Source of the DNA: an uncultured Cytophagales bacterium
Lineage (GTDB): Bacteria > Bacteroidota > Bacteroidia > Cytophagales > Bernardetiaceae
Assembly (NCBI GenBank): GCA_937136415.1
Contig: CAKZOK010000022.1
Location: forward strand, 1 to 64,000
Direction: 5' to 3'
DNA: 64,000 bases
Shown: piece by piece, positions 25,759-35,695 of the stretch
Position numbering within the stretch: the stretch's first letter is position 1
Layout of the letters: each line of letters begins with the position of its first letter
Notes under the pieces: generated by a model
What the model saw: the letters and a program-made list of their open reading frames with translations, nothing else
Databases searched by the model: none
What the model was told of the DNA's origin: nothing
Position numbers and translations under genes: made by a program

Positions 25759-25799
25759 ATTTATCTTTAAATAAATTTGATTATCTTTTTGATTATCTT
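25751..25799 (+). promoter_or_regulatory. Candidate asmA promoter with tandem 12-mers
   Basis: TTG (25751) and TAAATTTG (25772-25779) fit the Bacteroidota -33/-7 pattern TTG...TAnnTTTG with an 18-base spacer. The -7 box runs into two exact head-to-tail copies of TTTGATTATCTT (25776-25787 and 25788-25799), which could be a regulator site. The 12-mers and -7 box are also present in the copy at 13.9 kb. Confidence 0.35.
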
Positions 25800-25869
25800 T
25801 AGGCTAAAATACCATATTTTTTCTCTAAAAAAGAAATTCCTTATTCTTAAATATACTTTTTAAATTGAC

Positions 25870-28863
25870 ATGAAAATAATAAAAAAAATATCCATTGCCA
25901 TAATTGTTCTTCTAGTTTTGCTAGTCGGAGCAATTTTCCTTGTTCCTGTGCTTTTTAAAGACGAATTAAAAGCAAAAGTCGAAAAAGTAGCGAGCGAACA
26001 GCTTTTAGCAGATGTAAAATTTCAAGATTTTGAGGTTTCTATTTTGCGTCATTTTCCAAAACTAACCGTTGAATTAGAAAATATTAGTGTAATTAATCGT
26101 GCGCCGTTTGAAGGAGATACACTTTTGGCTGCTAATAATTTCGAACTTGCTCTTAATTTTATGTCTGTTTTTGGAGATAAAATTGAAATTCATAGTGTTT
26201 ATGCCGACAAACCTCAAGTAAATGTTCATGTCTTGAAAGATGGACGAGCAAGTTATGATATTTATGAAAGTACGGCAGAAGAAGAAACCACAACAACAGA
26301 TACAACAGCTTTCGAAATTGGTCTTGAAAAATGGAATATTACCGATGGAAAAATTCGTTATCAAGACGATACATTAAAAATGATTGCTATCATTGAAGGT
26401 CTAAATCACGAAGGAAGTGGAAATATCAAGGCTGATAAATATGATTTGAATACAAATACAACCATCAAGGATTTGTATATCAATTTTGAAAAAGTCGCTT
26501 ATATAGACCATCGCCCTATTTCGGCAGACGCAACTTTGGAAATGGATATGGCAAATATGAAATTTACTTTTAAAGAAAATGAATTTAAACTCAATGATTT
26601 GCCTCTCAAAATGAACGGTTGGTTGAGTATGCCCGAAAACTCAAATTCTATTATGATGGATTTGAATTTTGAAACACCTGAAACAGATTTTAAAAGTCTT
26701 TTATCATTGATTCCTCCTGTATTTTTGAAAGATTATAAAGGATTAGAAGCAAAAGGAGATTTTGTTTTTAAAGGAATGACAAAAGGCGAGTTTAATTCTG
26801 AAAAAGAAATGTATCCACAATTTGATATTTCATTATTGATAAAAGATGGTTATTTCAAATACCCAGAACTTCCGACAGCCGTTGAGAAAGTAAATGTTGA
26901 TATGCAAGTTGTAAATAATACAGCCGACCTCAACAATACAGTTATTGATATAAAAACTTTTGGAGCAAATTTGGGGAAAAACCCAGTTAATGGAAAAGTC
27001 AGAATACAAGGATTAGAGAAATTTGATATTGATGCAAATATTAATGCCACTGTAAACCTTGCCGAACTTGCCGAAATTTATCCTATGGATAGTTTAGAAA
27101 TAAAGGGTTTGTTCAAACTAAAACTTTTGGCAAAAGGAGTTTATGATGAAGCTCAAAACCGTATTCCTACCGTAGATGCTGATATGACTTTGCAAAATGG
27201 CTACGTCAAATCGCTTGCTTATCCTGTTCCAATTCAAAATTTAGAAGTAGAAGCTCACGCCAAAAATACAACAGGACAAATGGAAAATATGCGTGTAGAT
27301 TTAGAAAAAATAACTATGCAAGTAGATGGAAAGCCTTTTTCGGTAATAGGACACACACAAGGAATAGAAAATTTAGTCTATGATTTGGCGATTAAAGGAG
27401 AGTTGGATTTGGCTACCATTACCAAAATTGTTCCTTTAGATGACATGACAGTTACAGGTTTGATAAAAGCCGACATCGAAACAAAAGGCTCAATGGCTGC
27501 TTTAGATGCCGAAAAATATGACCAACTTCCTACAAGTGGAGATTTGTCTGTTCAGAATTTGATTTTTACGAGTGTAGATTTGCCACAAGGAATGAAAATC
27601 ACGAATGCAAAGGTAAGTTTTACTCCTCAACAAATGATTTTGGATTCTTTCAAAGGATTTTTGGGTAAAAGTGATATTGCTCTTACAGGTGGACTTTCCA
27701 ATTATATGGCGTATGCGCTTGCAATGGCTGGTTTTCAAGACGGAACGCCCACCATTCGTGGAAATATGAACCTAACTTCCAATCAATTTAATGTAGATGA
27801 ATGGATGACTGAAGAAGACGACCCAACTACCGTAGAAGACGAAACTGGCGCAATAGAAGTGCCAAAAGATATTGATTTTGCTTTTAATGCAACGATTCAA
27901 AAAGTGGTTTATGATAATATGGCACTCAATAATATGCGTGGTTTGGTGCGTGTAAAAGATGGAGAAGTCAGAATGGACAATCTTACTTTTGATGCCGTAG
28001 GTGGAAAATTCCGTACAAGTGGACTTTATAGCAGCAAAGATGTTGCTCGTCCTGTTTTTTCTTTTGACTTAGATATTATTGAGGCAAATATTGGCGAAGC
28101 CTTCAAAACTTTTTCTACTGCAAAAGCATTTGCGCCTTTGGCAGAGAGTTTAGATGGAAAATTTTCGCTTAATGGATTCAATATTACAGGGCTTTTGAAA
28201 CCAGATATGATGCCAGATATGGCTACACTTTCGGGTGGTGGAATGATGAAAATCGTCGATGCCATGATGAAAGAAAATCCGTCAATTAATAAATTAGCTG
28301 CTGTTGCAAATATGCCAAAGCTCAAAAATAATCGTTTTAAAGATGTAATGATGCAAACCAAAATTGAAGATGGAAAAATGAAAATCCAGCCTTTTGATTT
28401 GAATTTTGCAGGCTATAAATCCAAAATTGGAGGAACAACAGCACTTGATGGAGGAGTTGATTTTCATTTAGAAGTTGATGTTCCAAAAGAAGAAGCCATT
28501 TCTTTGATTAGTAGTTTTGTCAAAATAAAGCCAGAAGACATTGAAAATGAAAGCATTCCATTACTTTTCAATATTGGAGGAACATACAACAGCCCCAAAA
28601 TAGCAATGGATAATTCTGCCATCAAAGCACAAATAAAATCTAAAGCCACGCAAGCACTCAAAGAGGAAGCTACCAAAACAGGTAAAGAATTACTGAAAGA
28701 TTTCTTTGGAAAAGAAGAAGACGAAAATGAATCGGATTCTACCAAAACAGTAAAATCAGATTCGACTAAAAAAGAAAATCCAATAGAAAAAGCAAAAGAA
28801 GACCTAAAAAACAAACTCAAAGGTTTGGGAGGTTTTGGGAAGAAGAAAAAAGGAGGAAATTAA
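25870..28863 (+). CDS. AsmA-like envelope protein
   Basis: The 997-residue protein has one N-terminal membrane helix (ISIAIIVLLVLLVGAIFLVPV). The AsmA N-terminal pattern follows: FKDELKAKVEKVASEQLLADVKFQDFEVSILRHFPKLTVELENISV. A very long beta-rich body and an AsmA C-terminal domain follow (LDGKFSLNGFNITGLLKPDM, GGMMKIVDAMMKENPSINKL). It ends in a Lys/Gly-rich tail (GLGGFGKKKKGGN). AsmA-family proteins form bridge-like grooves thought to move phospholipids between inner and outer membrane. The first 17 codons and promoter are duplicated at 13.9 kb. A strong bidirectional hairpin follows. Confidence 0.88.
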   Translation: MKIIKKISIAIIVLLVLLVGAIFLVPVLFKDELKAKVEKVASEQLLADVKFQDFEVSILRHFPKLTVELENISVINRAPFEGDTLLAANNFELALNFMSVFGDKIEIHSVYADKPQVNVHVLKDGRASYDIYESTAEEETTTTDTTAFEIGLEKWNITDGKIRYQDDTLKMIAIIEGLNHEGSGNIKADKYDLNTNTTIKDLYINFEKVAYIDHRPISADATLEMDMANMKFTFKENEFKLNDLPLKMNGWLSMPENSNSIMMDLNFETPETDFKSLLSLIPPVFLKDYKGLEAKGDFVFKGMTKGEFNSEKEMYPQFDISLLIKDGYFKYPELPTAVEKVNVDMQVVNNTADLNNTVIDIKTFGANLGKNPVNGKVRIQGLEKFDIDANINATVNLAELAEIYPMDSLEIKGLFKLKLLAKGVYDEAQNRIPTVDADMTLQNGYVKSLAYPVPIQNLEVEAHAKNTTGQMENMRVDLEKITMQVDGKPFSVIGHTQGIENLVYDLAIKGELDLATITKIVPLDDMTVTGLIKADIETKGSMAALDAEKYDQLPTSGDLSVQNLIFTSVDLPQGMKITNAKVSFTPQQMILDSFKGFLGKSDIALTGGLSNYMAYALAMAGFQDGTPTIRGNMNLTSNQFNVDEWMTEEDDPTTVEDETGAIEVPKDIDFAFNATIQKVVYDNMALNNMRGLVRVKDGEVRMDNLTFDAVGGKFRTSGLYSSKDVARPVFSFDLDIIEANIGEAFKTFSTAKAFAPLAESLDGKFSLNGFNITGLLKPDMMPDMATLSGGGMMKIVDAMMKENPSINKLAAVANMPKLKNNRFKDVMMQTKIEDGKMKIQPFDLNFAGYKSKIGGTTALDGGVDFHLEVDVPKEEAISLISSFVKIKPEDIENESIPLLFNIGGTYNSPKIAMDNSAIKAQIKSKATQALKEEATKTGKELLKDFFGKEEDENESDSTKTVKSDSTKKENPIEKAKEDLKNKLKGLGGFGKKKKGGN

Positions 28864-28880
28864 ACACTCGTTTAAATCAG

Positions 28881-28933
28881 AAAAACAAAAATCCATTATT
28901 TACCTAAAAAATAAATAATGGATTTTTGTTTTT
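28881..28933. terminator. Bidirectional terminator
   Basis: Long arms (AAAAACAAAAATCCATTATT and its complement) with a short A-rich loop lie between the convergent asmA-like and TonB-receptor genes. Each strand ends in a T-rich run. Confidence 0.85.
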
Positions 28934-28949
28934 ATTTCTAACCTTTACT

Positions 28950-31022
28950 TTACCAATTCAAATCATAATTAATCTTGAAAAGAAATTCTCTTGAAAGATT
29001 GGGTAAAGGCGCATGCGCTCCGTCGTAAGGTTGCATAAAAGGAGGCGATTGATTAAACAAATCTTGCACTCCTAAAGAAATATTAATTCCATCTCTCAAA
29101 AAATCTTTATACATCAAAGAAAGATTAAATAGAGTATTTGAATCAAATTTTTTCAATAATAATTGTCCATTTCGATTTTCTTGATTGTAAGCATAACGAC
29201 TACTAAGCCAGATTAAAGAAGCATTAACATTCAGATTTTTATAAATAGAATGATTTGTCCAAATAGAGAATTTTTGAGGAGCTAGTCCTAAAAGTTGATT
29301 TTTATCTTCACTTATTTTTTTAGGCAAAAGTCCTATGGGCTGATTTTTATTTTCATCTACTGCAAAAGTCGCAATCCCTTCTTTTCCTGCTGTTGTGTAA
29401 TATGAATAAGCAACTTCGACAAATCCTTTTTCTCCTTTATATCGAAATTCTAATTCTGCTCCTCTTGTTCCAGTTTGTTTTTGATTCACGTATCCTTCCG
29501 TTTCATTTTCTCCTACAAAATAAATAATTGGGTCTTTTGTAATAATATCATAAAAATTAATTGTAGAAGAAAAATTAGAAGAAAAAATATAACCCAATTC
29601 TAACTCTGCTACGCTAGTTCGTTCGGACAAAATCTCTTGATTTATGCTAAAATTAATATTTTGTACAGTTGGCGCACGAAAAGCATTGCTATACAAGATT
29701 TTGAAATGAAATTTTTCCCATGCTTTTGTAATTCCAAAACGAGGAACAAATGTAGAAGGGTAAAAGCTATGGTCATCGTATCTTGCTCCTGCTGTAACAT
29801 TCACATACTTTGTTTTTAAAAGAAATTGAGTAAAAAAAGCAATATTATCAAAATCGATATATGTATTTCCTGTATAAAAACCATCAGCTTCATTTTCGGC
29901 ATGGTCGTGATAATACTCACTTCCCAAAGTAACATTGAGATAATCAGTAGGTTGATAATTTGCAACTGTATTAATTCTAAAACGATTAGCAAATTCATTA
30001 TTATTAAAATTAGAATAAATACTATCTTGATTTTGATAATACCAAGGACGAGAATGTGTATAACTAATTCGTGGAATAATTGTCAGTTTTTCATTAATTT
30101 TTCCTTGATATTTTATATCTAATGCTGCCGTTCTAAATGCTCTAGCAAATTGTACAGGCGTAACATAAGCAAAATTGCTTCCTGTATTATTTTTATAATC
30201 ATCTAAAATACCTCTTATTTCTAATTGTTTATAATTTATTCCTGCTTGTGCTGTAAAAGTTTCGATAAGAGAGTTTTGGCTCATATCAACTGTATTTCCT
30301 AACCCATCTGTAAAAGTTTGATTGCTACGAAGAGTACTTCCTTTAAAAACACTTCCCCACGCCTTCCAATTTACTGACGAACGTCCCAAAGAAGCTGAAA
30401 AATTCTGACGAAGTGGCGAAGTTTTATCTCCATTATTTGCTGCTTTTCCAAAGGTATTATTTACTTGCAACCCATTGAGGTTTTCGCTTCCTCGTGTAAC
30501 AATATTAATCACTCCATATTCTGCAAAACCACCATAAATAGCCGAACCAGCACCACGAATAATCTCAATACGTTCAATCAAAGAGGGAGGAAAATGATTT
30601 CCTAATTGTGTTGTGCCATACATAAGCTCATTCATTTCTAATCCATCAATCATTAAAAGAATTTTTCCTTCATGCGCCCAGTTTCCACGCACCCCCATTC
30701 CAACCACTCCATTTACATCTACTCCAAAATCAAAACCTTGAATATGACGCAAAATATCAAGCAAATCTCTTGCTCCCATCGCCTCAATATCTTCACGAGT
30801 AACTACACTTACCACACTAGGTGCATCACGCAAACGCAATGTAGTTTGGGTGGCAAGTGTAATCAAATTATCTGTCGAATCTTGTTCTAATTCTTCTAAA
30901 GAAAATTTATACAACTCATAATTGAGTGAATCTGATGTATTTTGTCCTAAAACTAAATTTTGAATTAGACAAAAGAGAGAAGTAAAGAAACATATTTTTA
31001 TAAATCCATTATCCATTGGCAA
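28950..31022 (-). CDS. TonB-dependent outer-membrane receptor
   Basis: The 690-residue protein has a signal peptide (ending LVLGQ). A plug domain follows (LRDAPSVVSVVTREDIEAMGARDLLDILRHIQGFDFGVDVNG, MIDGLEMNELMYG, IERIEIIRGAGSAIYGG, INIVTRG), then a 22-strand-type barrel ending in FLFKINYDLNW. It should import a siderophore, vitamin or metal complex using TonB energy; the substrate is not evident. It lacks the N-terminal CarboxypepD_reg domain of SusC-like receptors and has no SusD neighbour, so a carbohydrate-uptake locus is unlikely. The second Met (residue 3) is an alternative start. Confidence 0.9.
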   Translation of the reverse strand: MPMDNGFIKICFFTSLFCLIQNLVLGQNTSDSLNYELYKFSLEELEQDSTDNLITLATQTTLRLRDAPSVVSVVTREDIEAMGARDLLDILRHIQGFDFGVDVNGVVGMGVRGNWAHEGKILLMIDGLEMNELMYGTTQLGNHFPPSLIERIEIIRGAGSAIYGGFAEYGVINIVTRGSENLNGLQVNNTFGKAANNGDKTSPLRQNFSASLGRSSVNWKAWGSVFKGSTLRSNQTFTDGLGNTVDMSQNSLIETFTAQAGINYKQLEIRGILDDYKNNTGSNFAYVTPVQFARAFRTAALDIKYQGKINEKLTIIPRISYTHSRPWYYQNQDSIYSNFNNNEFANRFRINTVANYQPTDYLNVTLGSEYYHDHAENEADGFYTGNTYIDFDNIAFFTQFLLKTKYVNVTAGARYDDHSFYPSTFVPRFGITKAWEKFHFKILYSNAFRAPTVQNINFSINQEILSERTSVAELELGYIFSSNFSSTINFYDIITKDPIIYFVGENETEGYVNQKQTGTRGAELEFRYKGEKGFVEVAYSYYTTAGKEGIATFAVDENKNQPIGLLPKKISEDKNQLLGLAPQKFSIWTNHSIYKNLNVNASLIWLSSRYAYNQENRNGQLLLKKFDSNTLFNLSLMYKDFLRDGINISLGVQDLFNQSPPFMQPYDGAHAPLPNLSREFLFKINYDLNW

Positions 31023-31101
31023 AACTGTAAAATTATGAATTTCTCAATTTAGGTATTTTTATTTTAGACAGCAAAAAAAGAAGTCAAAGAAACCCAGATG
31101 A

Positions 31102-31260
31102 TTAAATATTTACTTCTTTTTTACCAAAAATCTAAATATGTAACCAATGCCGTTGTTGGTGTTTTAGCGAAGCGACACCAACAACCAAATAACTTATCAT
31201 ACTTTTTACAACACCACTTAAATATTTACTTCTTTTTTACCAAAAATCTAAATATGTAAC
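31102..31260. repeat. 43-bp direct repeats flanking a partial GGTGGTGTT element
   Basis: Positions 31102-31144 and 31218-31260 are identical 43-base direct repeats. The 73 bases between them contain the hairpin 31152-31185 (arms GTTGTTGGTGT). Of these, 31155-31217 is the exact reverse complement of 61265-61327, one end of the MITE-like element. Confidence 0.85.
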
Positions 31261-31281
31261 TCTCTACATTCTAAATTTATT

Positions 31282-32625
31282 TTATTTCCTATCAAAACTA
31301 ATACGCATTCCTTTTTGAGTTTCATCAAACTTTCCATTTTGATACGCCAAATGCCCCGAAACAATCGTATGCGTAATTTGAGAATCAAATGTAGTTCCTT
31401 CAAAAGGTGACCATTTGCATTTATACTCTAAACTTTCTTTTGTTACTTCTGTCATTTTTGTTAAGTCAAAAAGCACCAAATCAGCAAAATACCCCTCTCT
31501 TACAAATCCTCTATCTTTTACTTGAAAACAAATAGCAGGCGCATGAGCCATTTTTTCGGCAATTTTTTCTAAAGAAATTTTGTGCTGTTTGTATGCTTCC
31601 AAAAACATCAAAAGAGAATGCTGAATCAGAGGCACTCCAGAAGGTGCAGTCCAATAATTCCCTTGTTTTTCTTCCCATGTGTGAGGTGCGTGGTCGGTTG
31701 CGATAATGTCCAAACGGTTGTCTAAAAGTCCTTTCCAAAGTGCATCTTTGTTTTGAGCTTCTTTTATGGCAGGATTGCATTTTACTTGCGAGCCTAATTT
31801 TATATAATCCACGGCATCAAACCAAAGATGATGAGCACAGACTTCTGCTGTAATCCTTTTTTCTTCCAAAGGAATATCATTTCTAAATAAATCTAGTTCT
31901 TTTGCTGTTGAGATATGTAAAATATGCAAGCGAGTATTGTATTTTTTGGCAAGTTCTACGGCTAGGCTAGACGATTTGTAACACGCCTCTACATTTCTAA
32001 TTTCTGGGTGCAAACGCATCGGAACATCATCTCCATATTCTGCTTTTGCAAGCCTTGTATTTTCTCTAATTGTTTCTTCATCTTCGCAATGCGTAGCAAT
32101 AAGCATATCAGTTTGGCTAAAAATTGTTTCCAAAACTTGCCTATTATCAACGAGCATATTACCAGTAGAAGACCCCATAAAAACCTTCAAACCACACACA
32201 TTTTCTTTGTCTGTCTTCAAAACCTCATCTAAATTTTCATTCGAAACGCCCATAAAAAACGAGTAGTTAGCTATCGAATCTTTTGCTCCAATTTCATATT
32301 TATCAGCTAATAATTTTTGTGTCAAAGCCTGTGGTTTTGTATTTGGCATTTCCATAAAAGTAGTCGTACCTCCTGCAACGGCTGCTTTTGCTTCAGTATA
32401 AATTTGTGCTTTTTGAGTAAGCCCTGGTTCTCTAAAATGCACTTGGTCATCAATAACTCCTGCCATTGCATACTGACCTTTTGCATCAATAATTGTATCA
32501 GCTTTTAATTTTGATAAATCATTTTCGATACGGCTAAACCTTCCATTTTCTATCAAAATATCTTTTTCTTCAATTTTTCCTTCATTGATTAGCTTGGCGT
32601 TTAGAACTAAAATGGATTTTTTCAT
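31282..32625 (-). CDS. pyrC: Dihydroorotase
   Basis: The 447-residue amidohydrolase closes carbamoyl-aspartate to dihydroorotate in pyrimidine synthesis. Motifs are IDDQVHFREPGLT (HxR metal/substrate site), GLKVFMGSSTGN with the likely carbamylated Lys, THCEDE, LHILHIST and IATDHAPHTWEEK with the catalytic Asp. I start at MKKSILVLNAKLINEG; a longer frame adds 16 hydrophobic residues not found in the family. The intact metal ligands indicate an active enzyme rather than the inactive PyrC-like type. It stands alone between two repeat-rich intergenic regions. Confidence 0.92.
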   Translation of the reverse strand: MKKSILVLNAKLINEGKIEEKDILIENGRFSRIENDLSKLKADTIIDAKGQYAMAGVIDDQVHFREPGLTQKAQIYTEAKAAVAGGTTTFMEMPNTKPQALTQKLLADKYEIGAKDSIANYSFFMGVSNENLDEVLKTDKENVCGLKVFMGSSTGNMLVDNRQVLETIFSQTDMLIATHCEDEETIRENTRLAKAEYGDDVPMRLHPEIRNVEACYKSSSLAVELAKKYNTRLHILHISTAKELDLFRNDIPLEEKRITAEVCAHHLWFDAVDYIKLGSQVKCNPAIKEAQNKDALWKGLLDNRLDIIATDHAPHTWEEKQGNYWTAPSGVPLIQHSLLMFLEAYKQHKISLEKIAEKMAHAPAICFQVKDRGFVREGYFADLVLFDLTKMTEVTKESLEYKCKWSPFEGTTFDSQITHTIVSGHLAYQNGKFDETQKGMRISFDRK

Positions 32626-33394
32626 CTTTTTGAGTTTAATTATATGAGGAACAATTACAATTTCAAAAAACACAAATCACTGACTATCAATTAATTATAC
32701 ACAAAAAAATAGTTACTTATTTAATTTCAATTCTTGATTTATGTTTGCATAAAGTTAAATAATAAAAAACAGTCTTACAAAAATATCAAAGTAGATAAAA
32801 ATCAAGGGCTTGTATTATTCATAATCAAATATCAAAATATTTAATCTAAAAATGGAACTTTAAAACATCTCAAAAGAGTTTATATAACATAATTGCATCA
32901 AAAATTTTAAACTAAGAAGGTTCAATTCTTAAAAAATTAGAATAAATTTTCGATTAAAACAGAATAAAATTACTTTTTTGGCTCAATTATAGAAATAATT
33001 ATTAAAAAAAACGTTAAACTTTAATCTTTATATGTGCATTTTTTATGTTTTTAGCGTCTTATAAATAGAAGGCAAAAACAAAACTTCTAAACTAATTATA
33101 AAACAAGTGCAACCAAAATCACTTTTTTTGACTCTTCTAATTACAAGGACATTATAATATGTTCATTTACTTATCTTTTAAAATCAATAATTATTTTATT
33201 TTATCTATTATGAAAACTACAATCTTAACTTGGGTCAAGCCATAATTATTTAGTGAATTATTCTTATTTAATTAAATAAATCAAATTATTTTATTTTTAT
33301 TAAATTTATATAAATTCTACACCCTCTAAACCAGCCCATAAATTTATGAAAGAACTTTTATGTGTAAACTCTCTACATACTGAATCATTTAGCT

Positions 33395-33436
33395 AACTAC
33401 TTCTTAGATTTTTACAATTTTTGAAGTAGTTTTTTT
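33395..33436 (+). terminator. Orphan plus-strand terminator
   Basis: AACTACTTC pairs with GAAGTAGTT across a 19-base loop, and a run of seven T's follows. No recognised plus-strand gene lies upstream within this intergenic region. Confidence 0.7.
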
Positions 33437-33469
33437 ATGCCTCATAATCTCTTAAAATACAAAAGCATA

Positions 33470-33508
33470 AAAAAACCATTCCTTATATCAAACAAGAAAT
33501 GGTTTTTT
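33470..33508. terminator. Bidirectional terminator
   Basis: AAAAAACCATT and AATGGTTTTTT pair across a 17-base loop. It probably ends the minus-strand M3 peptidase transcript and backs up the orphan plus-strand terminator. Confidence 0.75.
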
Positions 33509-33521
33509 ATTTTATAATGAG

Positions 33522-33625
33522 CGAAAATGAAATAGAATTATAGTTGGCGCAAAAAATTGATAAATCAATAAATAATTAAAAATTACAAACTGAAAAGATA
33601 AAACTACAATTATATTCCATTTTCG
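33522..33625. repeat. Imperfect 24-bp inverted repeat
   Basis: 33522-33545 and 33602-33625 are reverse complements with three mismatches, 56 bases apart, between the terminator and the M3 peptidase gene. This could be a MITE-like remnant or a structured 3' untranslated region. Confidence 0.5.
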
Positions 33626-33733
33626 ACGAAATGGCAAGTTTGCCTTACACTATTAAGACTCAATGAATCTTAAAATGGTTGCACAAATTTATTTATTTTT
33701 ATAAAAAAAACAAAATAAATGTTTATTAATCTT

Positions 33734-35695
33734 CTATAATCCTAAAGATTTTAAAAATGCTTCTTGCTTTGGATTTCTTCCCAAAAAGCTCTGAATTTGT
33801 CCCATTTCATCTTCACTTCCACCTTTTGAAAGAACTTCATTGAGATATTTTTTGCCTACTTTTGGATTTAATAATCCTTCTTTCTGAAAAACAGAAAACA
33901 TATCCTCGGCATATACTTTTGCCCACAAATAACCATAATAACCTGCTGCATAACCCATCAAATGCCCAAAACCTGAAGGGAAATCAGTTCCTTCTACTGG
34001 CAAAGTAAGTGTAATTTGGCGTTGCAGTTCATTAAATAATTCGTTTGGAGAATTATCTGTCAATGGATTATATTTGTCATGTAAGGTAAGGTCATACGTT
34101 CCATACAAAATTTGTTGTAAGGTAAACAAACCAGAACCTACATTTCTTGCAGCTACCATTTTATCAAAAAGCTCTTTTGGTAATACATTTTTTGTTTTGT
34201 GATGATGAGCAAATTCTTTAAGAATATCATAATCCCACGCCCAATTTTCAAAAAGCTGTGAAGGAACTTCTACAAAATCTCTTGCCACATTTGTTCCTGC
34301 AAAGGCTGCCAGTGATGATTGTGTAAGCAACTGATGCAAACCATGTCCGAACTCGTGAAAAACAGTTGTTACTTGTTCGTGAGAAAGAAGCGAAGGAGAA
34401 TCTAGGGTAGAAGGTGGGAAATTACAAACCAATGCTGTATGTGGCATTTGATAGCCTCCTTCTGTATCTCTACCCGAAACCAAACCAAAACAAGCAGCGT
34501 GGCTATATTTATTTGGTCTTGGGTACAAATCCAAATACATTTTGCCAATCGTTGTATTTTTTTTACGCACTTCATAAACAACTACATCTTCATGCCAAAC
34601 AGAATGATGATACATTTTGACAAAATCAAGCCCAAATAATTTGTTACAAATCTTAAAAATTCCTTTAAAAACATTATTCAATTCAAAATATTGTTTTACT
34701 TCTTCAGCATTAAGGTTATATTTTTTCTCTAATAAGATATTATTATAATACCCTGTTTCCCAACCTTTTAGCTCTTTTTTTCCTTCCGTAATACTTAATA
34801 ATTCTTTATAATCTTTTTCTGCCTTTGGCTTTACTTTTTGAGTAAGTTCTTTTTCAAAATCCCAAACTGTTTTAGGTGTTTTTGCCATTCTTTCTTCAAT
34901 GACATATTGAGCATAGGTTTTGTATCCCAATAGATTTGCCATTTGTTTTCGCAATGCTATTGTTTTGATAAGAACATTTTTGTTTTTGGGATTTCCTCTA
35001 TTCAAATACTTAACATACAATTTTTTACGCAATTTTTCATTTTTTGCATAACGCATAAACGGACGATAAGAAGGAGAATCAAGAGTGATTTTGTATGTTC
35101 CATCTTCCATTTTATGACGGTTTTTGTAATCTTGTGGAAGCCCTTCTATATCTTCTTCTGAAATAATAATTTGGTCTTGATGCTCTGCAATATTCCTCGA
35201 AAACTCATTAGAGAGGTCAGATAATTGGTCTTTCATGCTTCTCAACGTATCTCTTTCTTGTTGGATAAGTGCAAAGCCATTGCGCTCAAACTCTCTGATT
35301 GTTTCTTTTATAAACTTCTTTTTATATCCTTTCAACCAACGAGCATCATCCGATTGACTATACTTTTTGATTGCTTTATACAACTCTTCATTGAGAGAAA
35401 GGCTATTCCCATATCTTTGCAAAACTTGTATGCTTTGATTGGCTTGTTTGTAAACTTGCTCATCGGCAGATGTGTGTGCCAGTAGAAAAATAATACCTGA
35501 AATACTACTTAACTTGTGAGTTAGTTCGTCCCATTTTTCCATTTTCATTTCAAAAGTCTGTGTATCGCCTCCCAAAATAACGGCTAGAGCAGCATCAGAT
35601 TTACGAATGATTTTGTTAGTAATATATCGAATGCTTTTAGCATCAATTTCTTCAAAATTAGGAGAAGAATAAAAAAACTCAAAATAAGAATCCAT
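33734..35695 (-). CDS. M3-family oligopeptidase
   Basis: The 653-residue zinc peptidase carries the M3 motif FHEFGHGLHQLL (His447, Glu448, His451), with the third ligand in the downstream GTNVARDFVEVPSQLFENW. The helical N-terminal half (ALAVILGGDTQTFEMKMEKWDELTHKL, ISDEEYK-type repeats) forms the deep channel that limits substrates to short peptides. Length agrees with oligopeptidase A/PrlC or dipeptidyl carboxypeptidase. There is no signal peptide, so it is cytoplasmic and probably degrades peptides left by larger proteases. Which subfamily it belongs to is uncertain. Confidence 0.92.
   Translation of the reverse strand: MDSYFEFFYSSPNFEEIDAKSIRYITNKIIRKSDAALAVILGGDTQTFEMKMEKWDELTHKLSSISGIIFLLAHTSADEQVYKQANQSIQVLQRYGNSLSLNEELYKAIKKYSQSDDARWLKGYKKKFIKETIREFERNGFALIQQERDTLRSMKDQLSDLSNEFSRNIAEHQDQIIISEEDIEGLPQDYKNRHKMEDGTYKITLDSPSYRPFMRYAKNEKLRKKLYVKYLNRGNPKNKNVLIKTIALRKQMANLLGYKTYAQYVIEERMAKTPKTVWDFEKELTQKVKPKAEKDYKELLSITEGKKELKGWETGYYNNILLEKKYNLNAEEVKQYFELNNVFKGIFKICNKLFGLDFVKMYHHSVWHEDVVVYEVRKKNTTIGKMYLDLYPRPNKYSHAACFGLVSGRDTEGGYQMPHTALVCNFPPSTLDSPSLLSHEQVTTVFHEFGHGLHQLLTQSSLAAFAGTNVARDFVEVPSQLFENWAWDYDILKEFAHHHKTKNVLPKELFDKMVAARNVGSGLFTLQQILYGTYDLTLHDKYNPLTDNSPNELFNELQRQITLTLPVEGTDFPSGFGHLMGYAAGYYGYLWAKVYAEDMFSVFQKEGLLNPKVGKKYLNEVLSKGGSEDEMGQIQSFLGRNPKQEAFLKSLGL

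Larger units (their letters stand above)
32626..33733. other. Gene-poor 1.1-kb region with two terminators
   Basis: This is very AT-rich with no long reading frame. It contains a plus-strand terminator at 33395-33436, a bidirectional hairpin at 33470-33508 and an imperfect 24-base inverted repeat at 33522-33545/33602-33625. Tiny frames MKTTILTWVKP (from about 33210) and a 16-codon one at 33346-33396 are present. It may encode a small RNA or peptide. Confidence 0.5.

Noticed and set aside
31282-32673. Longer dihydroorotase start (MFFEIVIVPHII)
   Set aside because: The extra 16 residues are hydrophobic and absent from the family; the inner ATG gives the standard N-terminus.
32626-33733. tRNA or structured housekeeping RNA in the 1.1-kb gap
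   Set aside because: No GC-rich cloverleaf, no CCA end and no tmRNA, 6S or RNase P features were visible; only terminator hairpins.
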